A DNA stretch of 23,284 bases from Patescibacteria group bacterium (GTDB taxonomy: Bacteria; Patescibacteriota; Microgenomatia; Levybacterales; UBA12049), in the NCBI GenBank assembly GCA_018900295.1, contig JAHIGH010000027.1, positions 1 through 23,284 of the forward strand. Direction: 5' to 3'. The position numbers and the translations under genes are program-made. This document shows, piece after piece, positions 7,691-13,116 of the stretch. The notes beneath the pieces were generated by a model. That model saw only the letters and a program-made list of their open reading frames with translations. It ran no database searches and had not been told where the DNA came from. Every line of letters starts with the position of its first letter. The first letter of the stretch is position 1.

Positions 7691-7797
7691 ACCCGCCATA
7701 TCTTACCATTCACCTTTCTGCACTATTCGTGCACGGCTCATGGTGCGATCTTTGGCGGGTAAGAAATTGAGAAATGAAAAATAACTCTCAATTTCTT
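7691..7797. repeat. Inverted repeats in the Hpt-response regulator gap
   Basis: Two nested structures fill the gap. ACCCGCCA at 7691-7698 pairs with TGGCGGGT at 7753-7760, with a smaller GCAC/GTGC hairpin at 7720-7732 between them. Next to it, AAGAAATTGAGA (7761-7772) and TCTCAATTTCTT (7786-7797) form a perfect 12-bp inverted repeat with a 13-nt loop that overlaps the last codons and stop of the Hpt gene. No T-run follows on the minus strand, so it is not a classical intrinsic terminator; it may attenuate or protect the mRNA. Confidence 0.65.
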
Positions 7798-8177
7798 ACT
7801 TTTTCTAATTTTGCGATTATTTCTGTAAGATCCAGCTCTTTTCCATTCTTCTCTATCTCTGTAAATGAATCCTGCAACCTGCAAAGGTCGGCTTGAATTT
7901 GGATCAAGATATCTTTGTTGATATTGATTTTTTCATTGCCAGTCTTATTAAATAAATTTTCTATTATTTCAGAAACTCCTGCAATATTCTTGTATCCCAT
8001 AATTTGACCTTGGCTTTTCAGTGAATGCGCGTCAATGTGAACTTGTTTTATCGCTGCTTCAGACTGTTCTTCTTTCAGTAAGAAGGATATATTTAATTGC
8101 ATGTTTTGCAGATAATTCCTGGCCGCTTGAAGATAAAGGTTTTTATATTTTATTATATCATCCTGTGACATTGGCAT
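7788..8177 (-). CDS. Histidine phosphotransfer (Hpt) domain protein
   Basis: A 129-residue mostly helical protein with the Hpt motif VHIDAHSLKSQGQIMGYKNIAG; His51 is the expected phosphorylated histidine and Lys54 follows three residues later as in the family (HxLKG/S). Hpt proteins shuttle phosphate between receiver domains, so the neighbouring CheY-like protein is the obvious partner. The ATG at 8177 is chosen because AGGGA (8186-8190 on the complement) lies 8 nt upstream; an in-frame alternative TTG at 8225 would run through the promoter. It is the first gene of the pilus operon. No sensor kinase lies nearby, so the phosphate donor is encoded elsewhere. Confidence 0.85.
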   Translation of the reverse strand: MPMSQDDIIKYKNLYLQAARNYLQNMQLNISFLLKEEQSEAAIKQVHIDAHSLKSQGQIMGYKNIAGVSEIIENLFNKTGNEKININKDILIQIQADLCRLQDSFTEIEKNGKELDLTEIIAKLEKVRN

Positions 8178-8196
8178 ATTTTTAATCCCTAAAACT

Positions 8197-8225
8197 AATA
8201 TACTTTTATTTCCTTTGATTGTCAA
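8197..8225 (-). promoter_or_regulatory. Sigma70-type promoter of the Hpt-RR-pilus operon
   Basis: On the minus strand, TTGACA (8220-8225) is followed after exactly 17 nt by TATATT (8197-8202). The predicted transcript starts about 8190 and reaches the AGGGA SD and ATG of the Hpt gene within a few bases. A full consensus -35 with ideal spacing implies strong constitutive transcription. The genes down to 925 are all on this strand with small gaps or overlaps, so this is probably the main promoter of the operon. Confidence 0.8.
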
Positions 8226-8268
8226 TTAATTTTTTATCGGGAATGATTTTGCTTGCTCCAAAATATGC

Positions 8269-8274
8269 TATAAT
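8269..8274 (+). promoter_or_regulatory. -10 box of the AbiE-like toxin-antitoxin operon
   Basis: A perfect TATAAT lies only 6 nt ahead of the GTG start codon at 8281, so transcription should begin at or beside the start codon. A convincing -35 is not seen. It is divergent from the pilus promoter; the two -35 regions lie within about 50 nt, so the two operons share one intergenic control region. Confidence 0.6.
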
Positions 8275-8280
8275 TAAAGT

Positions 8281-8535
8281 GTGCTAATAAGTGATTTTGT
8301 AAAGAAAAGAAAGTATTTGTTTTGGTCAACAAAAAATTATGACGGCCTCTCAAAAGAAGCTGTGGTTGAGGCTATTTTGAATTATGGAGATATGAATGAT
8401 GTGCGAGAACTTATCTCTCTTTTAGGCATGCAAGATACCGCAAAAATTTTCCATAAGCAAACAAATCGTCCAAGGATCAATTATCGTCCTGAGGTAAAAA
8501 ATTATTTTGAATTATATTTCAAAAAATATGCATAG
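8281..8535 (+). CDS. Small antitoxin-like protein, partner of AbiEii-like toxin
   Basis: An 84-residue protein starting at GTG 8281 (MLISDFVKKRKYLFWSTKNY). The pattern LFW...N-D-LS...AVVEAILNYGDMNDVRELI...LG is that of the short proteins encoded just ahead of AbiEii/AbiGii nucleotidyltransferases (DUF6922-like). It is probably the antitoxin that neutralises the downstream enzyme. Its stop overlaps the next start (ATG at 8528 inside ATGCATAG), as expected of a coupled toxin-antitoxin pair. The start is supported by the -10 box 6 nt upstream, giving an essentially leaderless mRNA. Family assignment is from pattern recognition, not from a search. Confidence 0.75.
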   Translation: MLISDFVKKRKYLFWSTKNYDGLSKEAVVEAILNYGDMNDVRELISLLGMQDTAKIFHKQTNRPRINYRPEVKNYFELYFKKYA

Positions 8536-9142
8536 AGAAATTCTGACGGAAATTCAATCAAATCTCCTTCCAACCGTTAAATTATTCTCAAAAAAATTCG
8601 GGTTGGTTGGAGGCACCGCCATCGCTCTTCATCTCGGACATCGGGAGTCACTTGATTTTGATTTATTCAGCTTTAATGGGTTTAATAATTATTCAATAAG
8701 GGCAAAAATTACCGAGAAGGTCGCTATTGATGCTGTTTTGGTCAATAAAAAAGGCGAGTACACATTTTTAATCGGCGGGGTTAAGTTCACCTTTTTTCAA
8801 TTTCCCTATAAAATTAATTTTTCAGAATCGCTCGATGATATCATAAAACTACCCGACATTCTTACGCTTGCAGCTATGAAAGCGTTCGCGTTGGGACGGC
8901 GCGCCAAATGGAAAGATTATGTTGATCTGTATTTCATCCTGAAAGGAAGTCGCACTGTTTCAGAGATAACGATAAAGGGAGTGGAAATTTTCGGCAACGA
9001 ATTTAATGAGAAAATTTTCAGGACTCAACTCGCGTATTTTGAAGACATTGATTATTCCGAAGAGATTATTTATAAAAAAGGGTTCTCAATAGCTGATGAA
9101 ATAATCAGGAAAGCGCTTATAGAGTTCAGTTTGGAAGGGTAA
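8528..9142 (+). CDS. AbiEii/AbiGii-family nucleotidyltransferase toxin
   Basis: A 204-residue nucleotidyltransferase-fold protein. The catalytic motif is LVGGTAIALHLGHRESLDFDLFS: Gly28-Gly29 bind the nucleotide and Asp43/Asp45 are the metal ligands of the DNA polymerase beta-type fold. The later block AAMKAFALGRRAKWKDYVDLYFIL fits the family's second conserved region. Members of this family act as toxins, some by adding nucleotides to tRNA, in type IV-like or type II-like toxin-antitoxin systems that abort phage infection. ATG 8528 is preferred over an upstream in-frame TTG (8507) because it overlaps the antitoxin stop by 8 nt. No SD is present; translation is probably coupled. Confidence 0.88.
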   Translation: MHREILTEIQSNLLPTVKLFSKKFGLVGGTAIALHLGHRESLDFDLFSFNGFNNYSIRAKITEKVAIDAVLVNKKGEYTFLIGGVKFTFFQFPYKINFSESLDDIIKLPDILTLAAMKAFALGRRAKWKDYVDLYFILKGSRTVSEITIKGVEIFGNEFNEKIFRTQLAYFEDIDYSEEIIYKKGFSIADEIIRKALIEFSLEG

Positions 9143-9146
9143 ATTT

Positions 9147-10325
9147 TTAATAAAGAGATCCTGCCCATGCATAATTTGTAAATTTTGGAGATTTATGTCT
9201 TCCCACCAATTTAAAATCGGCTATTCCGGCATTATTTGCTATCTGATCCAGGCGAGGTAAATCCCCTTCTATTGGAGTTTCTTTGGCTTCAATCGCAAGA
9301 TTGCTATCCAAAATAAAATCAATCTCGTGTCCGGTTTTAAGAGCAAAATATTGGACATGACCAAGGCGCGCAAGTTGATTGAAAAGCGTATTTTCAAACT
9401 GCGCTCCGCTTGAAAGATCTGCCAGAGTATTGGCAAGCCCTGTATCACAAAAGTAAAGCTTGCGGGATTTTACGATTTCACGGTCGATATTCTTGGTATA
9501 CACAGGGACAGTGTGTATGAGGTAGGTCTTTTCAAAAAAAGAAACATAATTAGTTACTGTTGGGCGCGATAAACCTGTGAGACTGGATAATTTTGTGTAT
9601 TCGACTCTGCTGCCAATCCGTCCCGCCAGAAGTTTGGCAAGGGAATATAAATTGCGCTCATCTGAAAAATCAGCAAGTGTCCGAATATCAATATTTACAT
9701 AAGAGGACATAATATCCAAAAGAATATCATGCTTTTGATCTTCTGCCGGAGCTAGTACCACTTGAGGAAACCCTCCAAAACGGACGAATTCCTCATAGTA
9801 AGACGAGAGACGGCTGTATTCTAAATCGTTAAATTCCTTTTCCTTCCAGTTGTCCTTAGAAAAAGGAATTTCTTTAAATGTCAGAAACTCTCCAAAATCC
9901 AGCGGATGCAACTCAAAAATCTTTTTTCTTCCTGATAATGATTCTGAGAATAAATTTTTTAGATAGTACGAGCTTGATCCGGTCACAATAAATTTAATCT
10001 TGTGATGATCTGATAGATATTTAATCGCGCCGGGACTGTCTGGTGCCAGTTGTATTTCATCCAAGGCTATTATCATTGGTTTATCTAATGATAATCCCCG
10101 GGCGATAAATGAGTCGCGGATTGTTTCATAGTTCTTTTGTTCAAAAAGTTCACGGTTGTCAGGGCGTTGAAGATCCAAATAAAGATAGTTTTTATTCTGA
10201 ATATCTGCCAATATTTGTAGAATCAAGGTTGTTTTGCCAGTTCTTCTCATACCTGTAAGCACCGTTACTGCAGGAAGTTGAGCGTGTGATAAGAGTTCGG
10301 GATAGATTTTGCGCTTATAAAACAT
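9147..10325 (-). CDS. AAA+ ATPase with DUF4143 domain
   Basis: A 392-residue protein of the AAA_14/DUF4143 group. Walker A is GMRRTGKTT (25-33), Walker B is MIIALDEIQ (D89/E90), and the sensor-like segment FIVTGSSSYYL follows. The C-terminal half has a winged-helix-like stretch (YTKLSSLTGLSRPTVTNYVSFFEKTYLI) and the DUF4143 nuclease-like part (LFNQLARLG, YFALKTGHEIDFILDSNLAIEAK), with D...EAK residues as in restriction-like folds. These ATPases are abundant in CPR bacteria and archaea, and their role is not settled. ATG 10325 is chosen over TTG 10331 because it lies 11 nt after a -10 box. It faces the AbiE pair tail to tail, 4 nt apart. Confidence 0.9.
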   Translation of the reverse strand: MFYKRKIYPELLSHAQLPAVTVLTGMRRTGKTTLILQILADIQNKNYLYLDLQRPDNRELFEQKNYETIRDSFIARGLSLDKPMIIALDEIQLAPDSPGAIKYLSDHHKIKFIVTGSSSYYLKNLFSESLSGRKKIFELHPLDFGEFLTFKEIPFSKDNWKEKEFNDLEYSRLSSYYEEFVRFGGFPQVVLAPAEDQKHDILLDIMSSYVNIDIRTLADFSDERNLYSLAKLLAGRIGSRVEYTKLSSLTGLSRPTVTNYVSFFEKTYLIHTVPVYTKNIDREIVKSRKLYFCDTGLANTLADLSSGAQFENTLFNQLARLGHVQYFALKTGHEIDFILDSNLAIEAKETPIEGDLPRLDQIANNAGIADFKLVGRHKSPKFTNYAWAGSLY

Positions 10326-10336
10326 ATGCAACTATC

Positions 10337-10365
10337 ACTTTACATAAAGTCATGACATTTGTCAA
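10337..10365 (-). promoter_or_regulatory. Promoter of the DUF4143 ATPase with palindromic operator-like site
   Basis: On the minus strand, TTGACA (10360-10365) and TAAAGT (10337-10342) are 17 nt apart. The -10 ends 11 nt before the ATG, so the mRNA is nearly leaderless. A perfect palindrome TGACATTTGTCA (10353-10364) overlaps the -35, followed by another GAC-containing half site, a layout typical of repressor binding. The winged-helix part of the ATPase could be the repressor, but that is speculation. Confidence 0.65.
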
Positions 10366-10390
10366 GTCATTTTAATACTTTACACGACGT

Positions 10391-10412
10391 GAGGGGATTT
10401 AATATACCCCTC
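10391..10412. repeat. Hairpin GAGGGG...CCCCTC
   Basis: GAGGGG (10391-10396) pairs with CCCCTC (10407-10412) around a 10-nt AT-rich loop. It sits in the divergent gap between the ATPase and the GMP reductase-like gene. No T-run follows on either strand, so a terminator role is weak. Confidence 0.5.
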
Positions 10413-10444
10413 TGCTTTAAAAATGCGAAAGTATAATACCTAAC

Positions 10445-10468
10445 CCTCCTTCGCTAAAGCTACGGAGG
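10445..10468. repeat. Short dispersed-type hairpin repeat
   Basis: CCTCC...GGAGG arms enclose GCTAAAGC-like pairing (CCTCCTTCGCTAAAGCTACG followed by GAGG). This 24-nt motif resembles a small hairpin repeat frequent in CPR genomes. It is directly followed by the palindrome GGTATATACC (10467-10476). Confidence 0.55.
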
Positions 10469-10485
10469 TATATACCAATTATTAT

Positions 10486-10515
10486 TTGCAAATTTAAAGC
10501 GGAGTGGTATATAAT
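10486..10515 (+). promoter_or_regulatory. Promoter of the IMPDH/GMP reductase-family gene
   Basis: TTGCAA (10486-10491), an 18-nt spacer and a perfect TATAAT (10510-10515) precede the ATG at 10527 by 11 nt, again giving a leaderless or near-leaderless mRNA. GGTATATA occurs twice, at 10467-10474 and over the -10 at 10506-10513, which could be an operator pair. A second TATAAT at 10432-10437 could give a longer transcript containing the hairpin. Confidence 0.65.
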
Positions 10516-10526
10516 GGTATTGATTA

Positions 10527-11582
10527 ATGTCGAAGGTATTTTATAAATATTTAGGGAAAACTGAAACTTGGCCGAATATTTCAAATATTTATCCAAGTTC
10601 CTTGGCGTATGATGACGTGTATGTAGTGCCGCAAAACTCTCCTATAGCTTCCAGAACTGTTGTTGATACCTCGGTAAGGCTTGGGCCATATACTTTGACC
10701 AAACCAATTATTTCCGCGCCGATGGATACTATAACCGGAGAACGAATGATACGGGAGCTGGCAAGGCTTGGAGCAATGGGGACGCTTCCGAGAGGCGATC
10801 TGGAGGAAAGAAAAAAAATTTGTAAAAGATTGTCTACTGAAAATATCCCATGCATGTATGCTATCAGCTTGAAGAATGGTTATGATGAAGCAGTAGAATT
10901 GAAGAAAAAAGGCGCGCAATTAGTGGTCGTTGATGTAGCACACGGAGGGAGTATCCCGGCACAGGAACTGGCGCAGAAGGTTAAAAACAAACTCGGACTT
11001 ACTGTTGTTGTTGGTAATATCGTTACTTATACGGAAGCGCTCTCATATAAAGAACACGATATTGACATTGCCAAGGTTGGCGTGGGACCGGGCGGACTTT
11101 GCAAGACAAGAATAGTCGCGGGAACAGGATTTCCGCAATTGTCAGCTGTTTTTGAAGTTGTCGAAGCGGGACTGCCGGTAATCGCAGATGGCGGAATAAA
11201 ACAAGCCGGGGACGTCGCGAAAGCAATTGCGGCAGGCGCAAGTGTTGTGATGATAGGCAGCCTATTTGCAGGAACGGACGAGACGCCCGGAGAATATACA
11301 ATGAACGGTAAGAAACTTGCACGCGGACAAGCGTCTTTGGAATATATGCAAGATAATAATATCGCCACAAATGAATTCAGGGCTGCCGAGGGGATAAGTG
11401 TCGAGGTTGACCCGCGAGGACCAGTGAGCAGGATTATTGAGGAATTGATGGGTGGACTGCGAAGCGCGATGACCTATACGAGCGCGCAAAACATAAAGGA
11501 GTTCCAGGAAAAAGCGCAATTCATCGTGGTTACCACTTCCGCGCAACGGGAAGGTTTTCCGTGGATAAAAAGCATTTTATAA
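10527..11582 (+). CDS. IMP dehydrogenase/GMP reductase family protein without CBS domains (GMP reductase-like)
   Basis: A 351-residue TIM-barrel enzyme of guanine nucleotide metabolism. The catalytic loop GVGPGGLCKTR holds the active cysteine and the threonine two residues on; GFPQLSAV and IADGGI follow, then the phosphate-binding MIGSLFAGTDETPGE. The C-terminal RAAEGISVEV ... GGLRSAMTYTSAQNIKEF and PQLSAV are closer to GMP reductase (AEG, TYxGAxxLKEL) than to IMP dehydrogenase, and the regulatory CBS pair of typical IMPDH (between barrel strands 2 and 3) is absent. It therefore either reduces GMP to IMP or is a minimal IMPDH; sequence alone leans to the former. The start is fixed by the promoter 11 nt upstream. 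It stands alone on the plus strand. Confidence 0.88.
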   Translation: MSKVFYKYLGKTETWPNISNIYPSSLAYDDVYVVPQNSPIASRTVVDTSVRLGPYTLTKPIISAPMDTITGERMIRELARLGAMGTLPRGDLEERKKICKRLSTENIPCMYAISLKNGYDEAVELKKKGAQLVVVDVAHGGSIPAQELAQKVKNKLGLTVVVGNIVTYTEALSYKEHDIDIAKVGVGPGGLCKTRIVAGTGFPQLSAVFEVVEAGLPVIADGGIKQAGDVAKAIAAGASVVMIGSLFAGTDETPGEYTMNGKKLARGQASLEYMQDNNIATNEFRAAEGISVEVDPRGPVSRIIEELMGGLRSAMTYTSAQNIKEFQEKAQFIVVTTSAQREGFPWIKSIL

Positions 11583-11585
11583 AAA

Positions 11586-12047
11586 TCAGTTTAATTGAAG
11601 CTCGCTAAAATAATTCATGGATTTTCCTGATTTGAAGCGATCATCATTGAGGGCGAAGCCTTTGATGATATATTCCTTGAGTCTTTGTGTCGCCCAGATG
11701 CGAAAAAGCGTTGCTTGCCTGCTATTTACTCGATACCCAACGGAAAGAATTGCATCAAGATTATAAAATTCAACATCTCTTGTCACCTGTCTTTGTCCTT
11801 CTATTTGAACTTGTGCAATTTTTGCACAAGTTGCATTCTTGTTTAATTCACCTTCTTTAAAAATGTTTTGAAGATGTTTCGTCACAACACTTCTATCCAC
11901 GCCAAAAAGTTCCGCAATTTTTGCCTGCGTGAGCCATATATTTTCATTGCGTAAAAATACCTCTACTTTTACTTTCCCGTTTGGAGTAGTGTAAAGTAAA
12001 AATTCAGTGAATCTATTTTGCATAACAATTTGATTATCTTTTTTCAT
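11586..12047 (-). pseudogene. RhuM-family protein, 3'-truncated
   Basis: The 153-residue product is the N-terminal half of a RhuM-like protein; intact members have about 330-350 residues. A winged/HTH region WLTQAKIAELFGVDRSVVTKHL (about 38-59) and the conserved FYNLDAILSVGYRVNSRQATLFRIWAT (about 94-120) and KEYIIKGFALNDDR segments are clean. Homology stops at SMNYFSEL, after which QLN and a stop follow, where the family normally continues with a long helical region. The stop is 3 nt from the stop of the convergent GMP reductase gene, so the lost 3' end was probably removed by a rearrangement there. TATAAT at 12059-12064 lies 11 nt before the ATG. RhuM genes are often carried inside type I R-M loci; the function is poorly known. 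A short DNA-binding product may still be made. Confidence 0.8.
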
Positions 12048-12141
12048 AGCTGGTAGGAATTATATGAAACTCATCACAATCCGAGAATAATCTTATCACA
12101 TTTACGATGAGCAAATAAATCTGTTTTTCTGTAAAAATATC

Positions 12142-12186
12142 TGTCATTGCGAGGAGTATCAAAATAGTGAGCGACGAAGCAATCCC
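12142..12186. repeat. Palindromic repeat, family A copy 2 (left half)
   Basis: TGTCATTGCGAGGAG at 12142-12156 is identical to the left end of the repeat at 502-516, and GACGAAGCAATCCC at 12173-12186 differs by one base from 526-539. The expected right end is not intact; only a loose match around 12215-12232 remains. It is a decayed second copy of the same element. Confidence 0.8.
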
Positions 12187-12318
12187 GTCAAACGCAAACA
12201 ATGGGCGATCCCTTATGCTCTCCCAATGCATGGCTCACGTGGAATGTCGTACTCATTGCTTGAGTAGCATCATATATTCTGATTTTGCAAAAAAGTTATC
12301 GGGCATAATACATAATAG

Positions 12319-12364
12319 AAAATCAATACTTCACCGATCTCCCGATTGCCGGTATTGATTTTTT
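12319..12364 (+). terminator. Strong hairpin with T-run (orphan, possibly bidirectional terminator)
   Basis: AAAATCAATAC (12319-12329) pairs perfectly with GTATTGATTTT (12352-12362), with further CG-rich pairing in the loop, and is followed by T's to 12364 (TTTTTT at 12359-12364). It has the form of an intrinsic terminator on the plus strand, and the minus strand also ends in a short T-run. No gene on the plus strand ends upstream, so it may be a leader attenuator, a remnant of a deleted gene, or the end of a small RNA. Confidence 0.6.
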
Positions 12365-12370
12365 GGAACC

Positions 12371-12419
12371 ATTTACATCATAATGTAAATAGGGTATTTA
12401 TATTTTTACCATATAAATA
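12371..12419. promoter_or_regulatory. Two operator-like inverted repeats upstream of the nuclease-like gene
   Basis: ATTTACAT-CATA-ATGTAAAT (12371-12390) is a perfect 8-bp inverted repeat with a 4-nt spacer. TATTTATAT (12395-12403) and ATATAAATA (12411-12419) form a perfect 9-bp inverted repeat with a 7-nt spacer. Both lie within 80 nt of the start at 12448 and could bind a regulator, possibly the wHTH of that protein itself. AT-rich sequence raises the chance background. Confidence 0.5.
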
Positions 12420-12447
12420 TTTTATATACTTACATAATATTTAAGCT

Positions 12448-13116
12448 ATGAATATCCAAACTGAAGCAGAGCTAGTAAGTGAATTAGTAAGCGTATTAAA
12501 ACACCAATTTAAGACAGATTCTGTGGTAAGAGAATTTGCGGGTGGGTATGGAATTGCTGATTTAGTTTTTGCCAGAAATTTTTTTACGAAAAATAACATT
12601 CTCAACCGAGTTCCAATAAATAACTATTATGCCTTGAAAAGCTATCTTAGCTTATCCGATAATACCCCGTTCACGATTGATGATATTACCAGATCTTCAG
12701 GAACAAGTAGATTTTTAAGTCAAAAAATAATAAGTAGTCTTTTAAGCAATAAGTATATTTACAAAGAAAGCAATGTATATTTTAAGAATAAGCTCAAGTT
12801 TGATAATCCTATAAAAAGACTCGTGGCTATTGAGGTTAAGTTAAAAGACTGGCGCCAGGGTATTCTACAAGCCAGGAGATACAAAAGCTTTACAGATGAA
12901 TGTTATCTTGCTATTTTGTCAAGCTACGAGAAAAATATTGATTGTTCTTATCTTGAAAAATTTGGAATTGGACTGATTTTATTTAACAATAAAACAGGAC
13001 GCATTTGGATTAAAAGAAAACCCATTAAAAATAATGTATTATCTTTCTACGAAGATGTAATGGGTTTGTTTGCAAAAGAGCTTTTTCTTCATCAAACTAC
13101 ATCCTTAAAATTTTAG
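12448..13116 (+). CDS. Candidate PD-(D/E)XK nuclease with inserted winged-helix segment
   Basis: A 222-residue protein not assigned to a named family. Residues 28-41 (REFAGGYGIADLVF) and 124-146 (RLVAIEVKLKDWRQGILQAR, then RYK) give the order D38 ... E129-V-K131 ... Q141xxxY145, the catalytic pattern of PD-(D/E)XK nucleases with the common QxxxY motif. Between them, residues about 55-115 (ALKSYLSL...FTIDDITRSSGTSRFLSQKIISSLLSNKYIY) look like a winged helix-turn-helix. A later strand pair (FGIGLILFNNKTGRIWIK) fits the fold's end. It could be a sequence-guided nuclease or a regulator that uses a dead nuclease fold. It overlaps the convergent kinase gene by 12 nt at their 3' ends. The mRNA is probably leaderless (CATAAT ends 9 nt before ATG). 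Confidence 0.7.
   Translation: MNIQTEAELVSELVSVLKHQFKTDSVVREFAGGYGIADLVFARNFFTKNNILNRVPINNYYALKSYLSLSDNTPFTIDDITRSSGTSRFLSQKIISSLLSNKYIYKESNVYFKNKLKFDNPIKRLVAIEVKLKDWRQGILQARRYKSFTDECYLAILSSYEKNIDCSYLEKFGIGLILFNNKTGRIWIKRKPIKNNVLSFYEDVMGLFAKELFLHQTTSLKF

Larger units (their letters stand above)
12048..12447. other. 400-nt non-coding interval rich in inverted repeats
   Basis: No credible gene is seen. From left to right it holds the RhuM -10 box (12059-12064), the left half of a family A repeat (12142-12186) with a degraded right half, a terminator-like hairpin (12319-12364), an 8-bp inverted repeat (12371-12390), a 9-bp inverted repeat (12395-12419) and the CATAAT -10 (12433-12438) of the next gene. 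The stretch 12365-12447 is extremely AT-rich. Confidence 0.7.

Noticed and set aside
7673..7699. Longer start for the response regulator (adds nine residues)
   Set aside because: The extra residues lie before the first receiver strand, inside an inverted repeat, and receivers normally begin one or two residues ahead of the ILLVEDD strand.
7761..7797. Intrinsic terminator after the Hpt gene
   Set aside because: The 12-bp inverted repeat lacks a T-run on the minus strand, and the next operon gene follows closely.
11023..11370. Long open frames on the minus strand inside the GMP reductase-like gene
   Set aside because: They are antisense shadows of a gene with clear family motifs, have no promoter or SD, and show no protein pattern.
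12048..12447. tRNA or riboswitch in the long intergenic gap
   Set aside because: No cloverleaf, T-loop GTTCGA-type motif or known riboswitch core was seen; only inverted repeats and AT-rich DNA.
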